From: Channallabes apus
Lineage: Eukaryota; Chordata; Actinopteri; Siluriformes; Clariidae
Direction: 5' to 3'
Assembly (NCBI GenBank): GCA_030522415.1
Contig: CM060107.1
Coordinates: 1,857,347 to 1,921,346, forward strand
DNA: 64,000 bases
Part shown: piece after piece, positions 53,335 through 63,726 of the stretch
How positions within the stretch are numbered: position 1 is the stretch's first letter
How the letters are laid out: each line of letters opens with the position of its first letter
Translations under genes and position numbers: made by a program
Notes under the pieces: model-generated
Database searches by the model: none
Seen by the model: the letters and a program-made list of their open reading frames with translations, nothing else
What the model was told of the DNA's origin: nothing

Positions 53335-54590
53335 ACGCTCTTCGCCAGCTTCAGAAACAATGTAAAGTATGTCAGTTGTTGGGGTTGTATAGCACACTTC
53401 CCACTGAAACTCACTCTTCTGGCAATATCCAGATTGATAGTGTTGGTACTGAGCTATCGGGTGATAATTCAAGTACAGCGGAATTGGGCAATTCTGGCTT
53501 TAATGTTCAGAATTCAAAGGACTTGCCATGTGACATTGAGCTCCAAGTTGCCTCACTCTTACTGAAACTAGAACATATTTTTTGTTGTTCCTAGTGTAGC
53601 TGTTGATTAACTTTTACGTGAGTTGGGGTATCTAATCCTCTTCTTCCTCTTCTTTCCCTCTTATCCATCAAACCATAGCTCAGCATCTTCAGAGTGTTAA
53701 CTGTCAAGTAGGTGAAACTGTTCTGCATGAGTTAACGTCTGCTCTTTGTAAGTCAAATCCAGTTACAGCTTCTTTTGATGGTAAAGGTCCACTTTCCACT
53801 GGATGGAAGCGAAAAACCTACTATAGAAAACATTTTAATATTCTGGATCCTATTGAATATGTGCTTGACTCGCAGCACAGGAAATGCTTCCAATATGTCC
53901 CTATACTAAAATCTTTGCAAAAGATACTAAGTTGTGAAAATATATTGGATGAAAACTCACCAATTATGTCTCGATACAACTCACTATAGATCTTTATATG
54001 ATGGTATTAATTACAAACAAAATGTGATGTCAAAGGATTGTGCCATTTCACTGATCTTGTATGTGGATGATTTTGAAATGTGTAATCCCCTTGGCACCTC
54101 CAGGAAAAAACATAAAGTATATGGTGTGTATTGGACATTGGGGAACCTACCTACCTGTACTAGTTCTCACTCGTGCCTGTTATCCATTTATTTGGCAGCT
54201 CTTATCCATAGTGATGATGTGAAGTGCTATGGTTATAATAATGTGTTGAAGCGCTTGTTAGTTGATCTCATCACATTAGAACAGCACGGAGTGTTTCTTG
54301 CTAAGTTGGGGAAAACTGTAAAAGGCTTCGTTCATTGTGTGATAGCAGACAATCTTGGGGCTCACGGTGTTGCAGGTGTTGTGGAAAATTTCTCAGGTAA
54401 ATATGTCTGCAGATTTTGCACAGCAGAAAAAGAAGACATTCAAATAAAATAGGTCAAGTCAGGTTCTTTCTGTCTAAGAAATCAGGAAATTCATGCATCT
54501 CATCTCAAAGCTATAGAAGAAAATTCTGTCGCTAGTCATTTTGGTCTGAAAGGGAGGTGTGTGCTGTCTCAAAAAGTAGACGTTTTTCCC
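53335..54590 (+). pseudogene. Transposase-like multicopy fish protein, broken
   Basis: Two blocks are readable: 53376-53594 with a weak frame, and 53934-54452 with ILYVDDFEMCNPLGTSRKKH, VYWTLGNLP, LVDLITLEQHGVFLAKLGK, VIADNLGAHGVAG and YVCRFCTAEKEDIQIK. Between and after them are stops (for example at about 53988 and 54450). This motif series belongs to a repeated fish family that I know only as uncharacterised, transposase-related proteins. The DNL and CRFC segments look like part of a catalytic or zinc-binding core. The superfamily cannot be named with confidence. Confidence 0.5.
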
Positions 54591-54880
54591 TTGCTCCTCG
54601 TTTGTGAGAGTCCTTAGACTAAATCGCGTGGTTATCCTGCCTACTCACTTGCTTCCGCGTTTGGTTTTACCATCCACGCTACATAGGGCTAACCGCTAGT
54701 GCTAAGTCTTCTGATCATCCGGGTTAATTTCGTGACAGAATGACAGAGTCTCAAGCGGTAAACCCAGCGGATTATGCGCACCTTTGCGACGTGGTTGATC
54801 GGCACGCCGCGCTAATCGAACACGGCCCTTCGCAAAGAGGTTGCTAGCGCAGCTAACCGGCCTCCCGTTGCGGCGGCCGC
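54583..54880 (+). mobile_element. Fragment of a third, diverged Gypsy (sushi-like) element
   Basis: It matches the second half of the Gypsy LTR (GTGAGAGTCCTTAGACTAAA) up to its end TTCGTGACA at 54737. The gag start follows: MTESQAVNPADYAHLCDVVD, compared with the MTESAVNPADYAHLCDVVDG start of copy 2. The rest is lost in a C-rich tract. Confidence 0.85.
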
Positions 54881-55245
54881 ACCCCCGCCCCCCCCATCCC
54901 CCCACCCCCCCCCCCCCCCCCCCCCGAGCGATATCGCGGACAATATTCAAATGCAATTGCAAATTGCATTTGCAATTGCGTTTCCCATTTGTGGACGCAC
55001 AAAGTGTGCCATAATTCAAATGCAATTGCAAACTTTGCATTACCGTTTGCTGATTCGCCTTTGCGAGCGCACACTGACTGCCAAATTTCAAATGAAAAAA
55101 CAAAGTCCATTTGCATTTGTATTTCCCAGGTCTTACACGTCATGAACCTGTCATATTTAAATAGCAAAAACAATCACCACGTTTGCTTTTTCACTTTCTC
55201 TGCGCCACGCGTCAATCCAATCTCAAGGTTTCTTCTGTTGCACTT
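54881..55245. repeat. Poly-C tract and AT-rich self-complementary repeat
   Basis: C runs at about 54885-54927 are followed by several versions of TTCAAATGCAATTGCAAA and its mirror at 54947-55110. Nothing coding is supported. The C run may be an assembly-prone spot. Confidence 0.55.
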
Positions 55246-55257
55246 CATGGAAGAGAA

Positions 55258-57077
55258 AGGCTATCTAAAGTTACAGTGTGATCTAAAATTTTACTCCTAG
55301 CAGTATGCAGTCCTATGACCAGAACTTCTGTCTTATCCGGATTAAGCAGAAGGAAGTTAATTAGCATCCAATTTCTTATGTCGTGCACACATTGCTCAAC
55401 TTTAGTAAGCTGGTTTTTCTCATCAGGTTTTGTTGAGACGTATAGCTGTGTGTCGTCAGCATAACAATGAAAACTAATACCATGCTTACAAATTATGTTG
55501 CCCAGAGGAAGCATGTAAAGGGAAAAAAGCAGTGGGCCTAAAACTGAACCCTGCGGAACGCCAAACTCCACTAGAGAACATGCAGAATAATCACCATTTA
55601 AGTCTACATACTGATAACGATCGGTCAAATAGGATCTGAGCCAGGAGAGGGCTGTACCCTTAATCCCTACTACATTTTCTAATCTGTGAAGAAGAATAGC
55701 ATGATCAATGGTGTTAAAAGCTGCACTGAGGTCAAGTAATACAAGCATAGTTACACAACCCTGATCAGAGGCCAATAGGAGATCATTTACTACTTTAATG
55801 AGTGCTGTTTCTGTGCTGTGATGAGGCCTAAATCCTGACTGATACAGTTCATTTATGCCATTTCTATGTAGATATGAGCATAGCTGCTCCGCTGCTGTCT
55901 TTTCCAGAATCTTAGAGATAAATGGGAGGTTTGATATTGGCCTGTAATTAGACAGCTGACAGGGGTCGAGGTCAGGTTTCTTAATTATTGGTTTAATAAT
56001 TGCTACTTTAAAAGATTTTGGAACATAACTTATTATTTTATTTATAAATTGGAAATTAATTATTCTCAACAGCGGTTCTGTTATTACTGGTACTACCTGT
56101 TTAAGAAAATGTGTCGGTATAGGATCTAATATACAGGTTGATGAATTTTCAGGTGAGATGAGTGAAATTAGTTCATTCTCTTCAAGGGGAGTAAAGTATT
56201 CTAGGTTTGAATCTGACATGGCTAGGTTAACATCTGTATTAATTACATTGTTCGGTTTCAAAGCCTCAATTTTATGCCTGATATTTACAATTTTATTATT
56301 AAAAAAGTTCATGAAGTCCTCACTATTGCATGATGTTGTTGTGGAGATTTCTGTAGTGGTCTTATTTCTGGTTAATTTGGCTACGGTATTAAATAAAAAT
56401 CTAGGATTATTTTTATTTTCTTCGATAAGAGTGGAGAGATACGTTGATCTAGCTACACTAAGAGCTTTCCTATAGTTCAGGATGCTCTCTTTCCATGCTA
56501 TTTGAAATACTAACCATTTAGTTTGACGCCATTTACGCTCTAATTTCCGAGCGTTCTGTTTTAAAGTGCGCGTGTGATCGTTATACCAGGGAGCGAGTTT
56601 CTTATCTCTAATAATTTTTCTTTTAGGTGGAGCTACATTATCTAAGGTACAATGAAATGTCGACTCCAAATATTCAGTCGCTTGATCGAGTTCTGTGGGG
56701 TCAGACGGTGACCTAATCGAAGTTGGTAACTCTGGGAGATTACTGATAAAACTCTGTGTGGTAGTTGATGTGAATGTACGTTTAATACGGTAGTGCGGTG
56801 CTGTGCGTACATTATCACTGTGACACACTTGAATGGAGACAAGATAGTGATCTGAGATAATTTCAGACAGTGGAATTGTGAATACATTTCTCATACTTAA
56901 TCCGAAAAATATTATTAAGTCTAAAGTGTGACCTGCTTTATGAGTGGGTCCTACTACACACTGATTTACGCCTACGGAGTCCAGTATGGACATAAATGCT
57001 GTTCTCAGAGGGTCTTCTGGATTCTCAAAATGAATGTTAAAATCTCCAGCAATTAACACTTTGTCTGCAGAAATGAC
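55258..57077 (-). pseudogene. LINE ORF2 fragment, endonuclease end and reverse transcriptase
   Basis: A single open frame of about 600 codons on the minus strand, from the [10 protein letters not shown] block of the endonuclease to the end of the palm domain. It includes [38 protein letters not shown] (catalytic Asp), [17 protein letters not shown] and CYADDTQLY. The part before LIAGDF is on the far side of the Harbinger insertion (58663-58528). The codon that is TAA in the first copy (25664) is Ser here. Lacking both ends it cannot act, but the open frame suggests moderate age. Confidence 0.87.
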
Positions 57078-57772
57078 CAGGGGTGCGTTTCCCAAAAGCA
57101 TCGTTAGCCAACTATGGTCGCAAGTTCCGTCGTTACCAACATAGTTCAACAACTAGGTGTTTCCCGAAACCATAGTTCAAACGAACATTCGCAAACAGCG
57201 TCGCAAACTTACGTGGTTGGAACTACAGCCTTCGACCTGTGGTTAGAAGCATAGTTCCTCACCGCGGCTGGGTGTGTTCTATTCACAGTTAACGACCCTA
57301 CACCCTATTAATTTCTAAAAAAAAAATCCCAACCACTTTGAGCGATTTGGAAAACTTAATGTTTTGGTGCTCAGATATTAGGTTATTAATTTTTCCGTTA
57401 TTTTTATTACAAATTCACTTTAAACGATAGAACAGCGGTACCATCGCAATTATTCTCCCTTCGAAGTGCCCTACAGAAGCATTATTTATGCCGGTTGGAA
57501 CACAGCCTTGGTTTCGTTTGTGCGAAGAAAAGGTGAGTTTTTAACTGAGTATCTTTAAACATACCCAAAGAGAAATGTCTCATAACAATATTTGTAGTAT
57601 TATGTTAGAGGTTTTCACTTATAATGAATGTTATCTGAATGTTATACAGTGCACAAAGTGTTAAGCACTAAGAAATTGTAAAATTTATGCACTACCATAG
57701 TGTAAGCCTATTTAAAATATTACTCAATATATATTCAATGAATGTACCCAAATAAATCAACAAACTGTTGTT

Positions 57773-57846
57773 TGGGCACTGGCTGGGAATCGAACCCGGG
57801 CCGTCCACACGGTAAGCAGAACAGCTACCGCTGAGCCACCAGTTGG
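57773..57846 (-). repeat. tRNA-like sequence (SINE head or tRNA pseudogene)
   Basis: On the minus strand a box A (TGGCTCAGCGG) and a box B (GGTTCGATTCC) stand at normal spacing. The acceptor stem pairs at five of seven positions, but the anticodon stem does not pair convincingly. It is more likely a SINE head than a working tRNA gene. Confidence 0.45.
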
Positions 57847-57849
57847 TCA

Positions 57850-58030
57850 CACCTGCAAAGTCCCTCCACTTGTTTCTGACTTCCTCTGGGCTTCTCTCAT
57901 ACCCATTCCCAGAAGCATACATTTTTTGTGCGATTTCATTCCAATTTTTTGTCCGAATTTGTAACTGCAAGCTCTTTTTTTTAGTAAATTGTGGTTTTCG
58001 TGTCATTTTTTTCACGTCAACTCTCATTAC
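57850..58030 (-). pseudogene. Harbinger Myb-like DNA-binding protein, N-terminal remnant
   Basis: On the minus strand it starts MRVDVKKMTRKPQF and has KNWNEIAQKMYASGNGYERSPEEVRNKWRDFAG, the tri-helical Myb/SANT-like fold of Harbinger partner proteins. Between QFTKKK and KNWNEI the usual middle part is missing. After RDFAG the frame runs into the tRNA-like segment. Confidence 0.72.
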
Positions 58031-58663
58031 CATGGCTGTATGTAAAGGGACTTATATAGGAAATAATATTGAGCAAAATGGGTAACAGGTGTTCACAGCA
58101 CAATCCCAGCGTTTTCAAAACCCATAATTTCTTTTTATTTTAATTGTACTGATGTATCAATACCAAATAAACAATGAGTTCAAATGAAATATTCCAAAAT
58201 GAAAAATATTGGGTTTGTGACATTATTACACCACTTCTACGTTACGTCACTGCGAAAGTGCATTGAATGCGAGCCGAAGAGAGAGAGAGAAAAAATAAAC
58301 ACACTATACAGTAGGGGGCGATATGTGCCTATGGCACTATTCCGTCATTGTATCGAAGAAGAAGAAGAACGATGGTTCAAACCAACAAAGTTCTAACCAT
58401 GGAAGTACGACACAGGTACTATGGTTTTGGGAAACACTTGTGACTAGTTAGTTATTTTCTTCAACGTTGCATCGTATTATGGTGGTTAAGCAAAGAGCTA
58501 CATAGTTGTACGGGAAACGCACCCCAGGTCTGAGATGAAATCCGCAAATTCACTAAGAAATTCAGAATACGGCCCTGGAGGTCTGTAAATTATAATTAGT
58601 GGAATCGACTGAGCTGACTTTATATACTTAAATACACTTATGTTACTATAAAGAATTTCAAAT

Positions 58664-58925
58664 CAGTACATTTACAGATTACACTTTTAGTTTGATGTAA
58701 ACCTACAAAATCAGCACTTTTAGCATAACAAAATAAACAAATCACACATAAACACAACATAATATTTAAATTACATTTAATTTTCATATATATATATAAT
58801 TAACTAAGATCTGTCTATATATAACTGTGATTATTAATGTCATTATTACATCAAACATTTATTGCCGAATCTTTTAAACTGAGTATAGACTTAATTACAA
58901 TAATGCGGAATCAACGCCTTAATAC

Positions 58926-58965
<40 letters not shown>

Positions 58966-59869
58966 TCAAGTGATTTGTGACAAATGAGATGTCACTCCAT
59001 GGTTTATCTATTGATGAATACATTTATGAATAAAAACAGTGAAACAGAAATTAAAAAAAAAAAGCTACATAAAATAGTCAGTTTGCTGTTGGTGATGTAA
59101 CAGAACAAATGTTTTCAAGCTTTGGTTTTACTTTATTTCTCATATTATAAAACAATTCACAAGAATCTGAGAGATAATTTTTCCTGTGTGTTAATATCCA
59201 CACAGAGACACATCTAAAATAAAAAGACTACAATTTTGTTTCTAAAAAAAAATAAGACATCCAGAAATGTACAAATTGTACAGAAATGTTATTTTTAGGT
59301 TCTGCAGTGACACGTCAGCATTTCCTCTTTCTCTTCCTATTTGTCTCTTGGAATAAAACCCAGGATGAAGATCTCATGCATGTTATATTTGGCGGTGTGA
59401 GGATGTTAAGATCCACCAAGTTCAGTGTGTTTATATACGGAAGCCTGATGTGGTGCAGATTGTTTTCAACACTTATTTTCTCTTCTCTCGTTTTAGTGCA
59501 CCTTTCCCTCTGTTCTTTTAAACATAAGTTTCTTTTTTTTCTGTTCACACACTCTTGGTCCCTCAGTGTGACTCGCTCTATAGCTGGTGTTACCTAAATG
59601 TCCACACACACCACATGCTGAATCCAGAAAGCCTACAGTCCTCCTGAACACCTCCTCGGCAGCGTCGCCTAGCAACCATGTGTGAGGGTGTCTGCGGGTT
59701 TGTCGTGTTATAATGCTGGTTATCTACAGTACATGAATATTTACATTTTAAATATCATACAGTATTGAATAAATAATAAAATAAGATTTTACAGACACTG
59801 TATACAGGTGAACAATTGCAAATTAGTACTGATGTAAAATGTGAAGAAATAATTACCCCCCATCCCTGA
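58664..59869. other. No gene seen; (GATA)n microsatellite
   Basis: AT-rich DNA. (GATA)n lies at about 58926-58965. Short frames around 59290-59600 have no recognisable pattern. Confidence 0.55.
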
Positions 59870-59998
59870 GTTAAATTATGTTGTTGCATGTATGTACAGT
59901 AGCACGTTGGTCCTGGAGGAACGTTGTTTCATTTCACTGTGTACTGAACTGTATATGGTTGGAATGACAATAAAAGCCGACTTGACTTGACTTGATAT
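59870..59998 (+). repeat. 3' end of a retroelement with (CTTGA)n tail
   Basis: TTTCACTGTGTACTGAACTG and AATGACAATAAAAGCC, ending in repeated CTTGA, are a common fish retroelement 3' end. Nothing coding is attached. Confidence 0.55.
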
Positions 59999-60190
59999 TG
60001 CTGGCCGAAAAGAACACAAAGACGTGTCTGGGATTTACCAAAAAATATATTGTTTATGAATATTTCCCAGAAGTGATTGCACTATAACTATAGAAATAGC
60101 AAGAACCCCCCTTTAACAGTTAATGCACATGTGATACAGTTCTCTATTATCTTCCATTTTAAACTACAATCACAGACTAAAGCATTTTGT

Positions 60191-60715
60191 ATGAGTCTTG
60201 TAGGACACAGAGGGGCAGCAATGTGGGTTCTGGCTTTAACTTCCCTCCTGGTTTATACTTCTGTACACACAGCTCCGAGTGGTGAGTCAACTATTATACA
60301 CTAAAGCAGGGCAACTTTACCTGTATGTTAACTGCTGGTTCACAGGACGGTTTGCAGCGTGTTTTAAACAAAGACTTCGGAAAAAATAAAAACAGAAACG
60401 CTGTGTACATTTCAGTGATTGTTGTTTTTACAGCCATAGTCGACCAGAGACACACAGAGGGGACTGAGACAGCTCTCTTCTGTAAAAATACTGCTAGTGT
60501 GATATGGGGTAAAGATGTTCCTGGAGGGAGAGAGGACATCCTCATTACTCAACACAGACGCATCACCATTAAATTCAAACCTGATCCAGATCACAGATAC
60601 AGTGTGTTAGATGGTGATTTATCACTCTATATAAGGAATCTGTCTCTCTCAGACTCGGGGATTTACTACTGTAACACTGTTCCTGTGATCAATCTGACTG
60701 TCACTCCATTAAAAG
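60191..60715 (+). CDS. V-type immunoglobulin receptor, first two exons
   Basis: Exon 1 (60191-60281; a second in-frame ATG at 60221 is the likelier start) encodes a signal peptide, MWVLALTSLLVYTSVHT. Donor GGTGAGT. Exon 2 (60434-60715) after TTTTTACAG encodes one V-type Ig domain of about 94 residues: a Cys in TALFCKN, the core Trp in SVIWGKD, and the J-side block LSLSDSGIYYCNT with the second Cys. Both splice sites are phase 1, as usual for Ig exons. It resembles fish immune-type receptors that sit in the cell membrane. No transmembrane or tail exon is found before the duplicated finTRIM block at 60887, so the gene is incomplete here unless it has a very distant exon. Confidence 0.8.
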
Positions 60716-61913
60716 GTGAGTGTAATGTGAGAATCTTTGTATTTCTTATTCAAACACTAAAAAAAACACATAAAATGCCAGAGGCTAGCGATACTTATAA
60801 ACAGAAATGTCAGCACATTTATTACATAACATGTTCTACTGGAAGGAAGCTGGTGAGGCGGAAACTGTACACACACACACAGGCCACTTCATTAGGTACA
60901 CCTGGTCAACTGCTTGTTAAAGCAAATATCTAACCAGGCAACCGAGCGACACTTTGAGAGTGGCATGGTTTTTGATGCTAGATGTGCTGATCCGGGCCGG
61001 TTTCCCGATAACACACACTCTTAGCGCACTAAGGAGACTCTTAAGATATACTGTAGTGTAACAGAGTGAGTGGGTGGAGCTTTAAATGAGGACGGTGAAG
61101 CTCAGCCCCATGTATCGTGACTGTAAGTGTAAGTATGTGCTGTAATGTGTATTAAAGTTATTAATGTTATTAAATTCAATGTGAAGTGATATTACTCAAT
61201 TCTTAAGTAAAGTGAAGTACAGAAAGCTTTGGAGACCTCTGGAGTGATACGTCACATTAAACACAGTACTGATAAACTACTGACTCAATCTGTCTCTGTC
61301 TATTTACCTACAATCATTAGAATAACTCTATTCAGACAGAATATGGAGCTCAAAGTGCTTCACTACAGTTAAACAGTGACAGACAAGAAATATAATCATA
61401 ATAACAATACAGTTATTAACTACTATTTACATTCTTAACTGAATGAATAATGTTTTAGCTGCTTTTACTAATGTTAATATTATGTGAATGTGAAACAAGC
61501 ATTTAAAATGTTTCAAAAACTATACTGTAAGTATTTTTCTCTCTTTTTTAAAAATTAAATACATTTGACCGAAGCATTTTGTGCACTATACATTATTTTA
61601 TGGGTTTCACATACACACCACATTGAAGCTTTTACTCTGAGCGAGGAAAAGTAGTGAAAAATAGAAAACTATAAAAATAAACATAAATAAATAAATAAAT
61701 AAATAAACTGTTTAAAATATAATCATTAAAAAGGCCAAATAATTACTTCACCTGTTTGTAGATACGGGAAAAATTTACATCTCCACATATTCATGGACTA
61801 AAGTGTGATGAAACAGTTAACAGAGGAGCATTCATAACCACTCTCTATATTTTAGCTCCTCCTCTCACACACTCTCTCTTACACACACACAGAACCAGGA
61901 AGTTATTGTCAAA

Positions 61914-61924
61914 GAAAACGAAAC
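61914..61924 (+). promoter_or_regulatory. Interferon-response-type element (ISRE), duplicate
   Basis: GAAAACGAAAC, 58 bp before the start codon of the duplicated exon, unchanged from copy A. Confidence 0.55.
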
Positions 61925-61929
61925 TTACA

Positions 61930-61965
<36 letters not shown>

Positions 61966-61981
61966 GTGTGACTTCAGGAAA

Positions 61982-62575
61982 ATGGCCGAGGCCAGTATTT
62001 CAGTAGATCAGGATCAGTTCATCTGTCCAGTGTGTCTGGATCTCCTGAAGGATCCGGTGACTCTCCGCTGTGGTCACAGTTTCTGTAAGGTGTGTATTAA
62101 TGGCTGCTGGGATCAGGAGGATCAGAAGGGCGTCTACAGCTGTCCTCAGTGCAGAGACACTTTCACTCCAAGGCCTGTTCTACACAGAAACAACATGCTG
62201 GCTGAAGTGGTGGAGAAACTGAAGAAGAAGACTGAAGTCCAAGAAGCTTCTCCTGCTCACTGTTACACTGGACCTGGAGATGTGGAGTGTGATTCCTGTA
62301 CCGGGAGGAAACACAAAGCTGTCAAGTCCTGTCTGACGTGTCTGGCTTCTTACTGTGAAACTCATATTACTACTCACTATGAGTCTCCGGCATTTAAGAC
62401 ACATAAATTAACAGAAGCTTCATTAAAACTACGAGAGAAGATCTGCTCTGAACATGATGAAGTGCTGAAGATCTACTGCCGTACTGATCAAACCTGTATT
62501 TGCTCCTTGTGCATGTTGGATAAACATAAAGGCCATGACGCTGTAACAGTTTCAGCAGAAAGAGCTGAGAAACAG
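61982..62575 (+). CDS. finTRIM duplicate, exon 1 only within the window
   Basis: Open for 198 codons to a donor AACAG|GTGAG, with RING ([20 protein letters not shown]) and both B-boxes. It differs from copy A by a few substitutions and one extra Lys codon (EKLKKKTEV). No coiled-coil or B30.2 exon follows up to 64000. Either the remaining exons lie further right or this is a promoter-plus-exon-1 duplicate. If expressed alone it would give a RING and B-box protein with a short tail ending at TAA soon after the donor. Confidence 0.85.
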
Positions 62576-62692
62576 GTGAGAACTAGAAATTGTTAATATA
62601 TACAGTATATATGTGACTATATGGAAGTGTTGCCAGTGTGTGTTAATAGGGTGGCTTCAGACTTCAAACTGTGCATTTGAGTTTCTGGATAC

Positions 62693-62852
62693 AGTACAGG
62701 CCAAAAGTTTGGACACACCTTCACTCATTCAACACATGTGGAGTTTGTACTTAACAAAAACAGGTGAAATAACTGAAAACATGTTTTATATTCTAGTTTC
62801 TTCAAAATAGCCCCCCTTTGCTCTGATTACTGCTTTACACACTCTTGGCATG
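62693..62852 (-). mobile_element. Tc1-like head fragment in duplicate intron 1
   Basis: It has the terminal repeat TACAGTACAGGCCAAAAGTT and the first bases inward, then stops. The copy A intron lacks this terminal repeat but keeps the inner part. Confidence 0.85.
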
Positions 62853-63555
62853 ATGATGTTTTATTGTAGATACAACCAAAAACATTTTTTTTTACCAAAT
62901 GTTAAATAATATATTTAAATTTTTTTTTGCTCATGTCAGGATTGGGTAGTGATGGCTGTTGTTAATGCCGTGGGCAGCAAAAGGCAGGTATAAGTGCAGA
63001 GGGGTGTTTTGAAACAAAAAGTGTTATTACAGAAAACACAAAACACGAATCATGAACAAAACAAACAAAGGAACGAACACTCAAACTATAGAACCCATAA
63101 CTGACCAATACCCAGGCTAGAAGACGAGACACAGAACATAAGCATTAAACTGAAATACATACTTGACTGACAAGACACTCTCATACACAAAATCTAAGCA
63201 CTATGTTGTGACACATTCTTGGGGAAACACAGGCTCTAATACCCGTAACATTAAATATAAGCACTATGTTGAGAGATATGCTTAGGGGTGAAACATACTC
63301 AAGGGAGGTATAGAGCTGAAGACGGGGACAAGATGAGAGACTAGAGACAGGAGAAGGAGACACGACACAGGACTAAGGCTAAAGACATGGCAATCAGCTA
63401 AACATTGCTATTAGCCAACCATGGCAGTTACTGTAGCTATACATAAATCTACCTAAACATGTCTTTAGCCTAACATGCACTTAGCTACACTTACCTAATA
63501 GCTAAACACAACACTGGAGACTAGGGACACAGAAGCTCGGGACACACAGAGGCTA
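62853..63555. other. No gene seen; unclassified repeat-like tract
   Basis: From 62936 (TGTCAGGATTGGGTAGTGAT) a repeat-like tract with A-rich stretches begins. Its layout recalls 10440-10830. No convincing frame. Confidence 0.4.
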
Positions 63556-63726
63556 CTCTAAGGCTACGTTTACACTGCCAGGTAAATGTGACCCAATTCC
63601 GATTTTTTGCTCATATGTGACACATATCGGATATGTTCTATGTCCGTGTAAACAGGAAAAAAACGCATGAATTCCGATATTTCGAGATCGGTTTCAGGCC
63701 TCCTTCATATGTGGAAATAAATCGGA
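63556..63726. mobile_element. Possible DNA-transposon end
   Basis: GGCTACGTTTACACTGCCAG followed by repeated (A/T)TCGGAT-type motifs is typical of one end of fish hAT-like non-autonomous elements. A mirrored CCGTGTAAAC lies at about 63645. Confidence 0.35.

Larger units (their letters stand above)
57081..58524 (-). mobile_element. PIF/Harbinger-type DNA transposon, non-autonomous
   Basis: Perfect outer inverted repeats GGGTGCGTTTCCC lie at both ends, with a 3-bp target duplication CAG (57078-57080, 58525-58527). Removing the element restores the LINE frame sequence. It is 1444 bp and contains a Myb-like remnant on the minus strand and a tRNA-like segment. Confidence 0.88.
55246..58663 (-). 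mobile_element. L2-type LINE, truncated at both ends, interrupted by Harbinger element
   Basis: It is the reverse-strand relative of the LINE at 23744-28599. It starts within the endonuclease (about 58663), is interrupted at 57078-58524 by a Harbinger element, and ends within the reverse transcriptase (about 55246). The 3' UTR and tail are missing. Confidence 0.88.
60887..62852 (+). repeat. Segmental duplication, copy B (finTRIM promoter and exon 1)
   Basis: Counterpart of 31807-33813. It includes the ISRE-like motif, the CT tract, exon 1 and the first part of intron 1 up to the Tc1 head. Similarity ends near 62852 within the Tc1 sequence. Confidence 0.92.

Noticed and set aside
57773..57846. 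Functional tRNA gene
   Set aside because: Box A and box B are good, but the anticodon stem does not pair and two acceptor pairs are lost. It lies within a mobile element.
59315..59675. Small protein genes near 59.3-59.7 kb
   Set aside because: Short frames on both strands without known motifs, splice sites or neighbours to support them.
60064..60072. STAT-type GAS site (TTCCCAGAA) before the Ig exon
   Set aside because: The pattern is short and expected by chance. No start site is known, so it is not listed as a feature.
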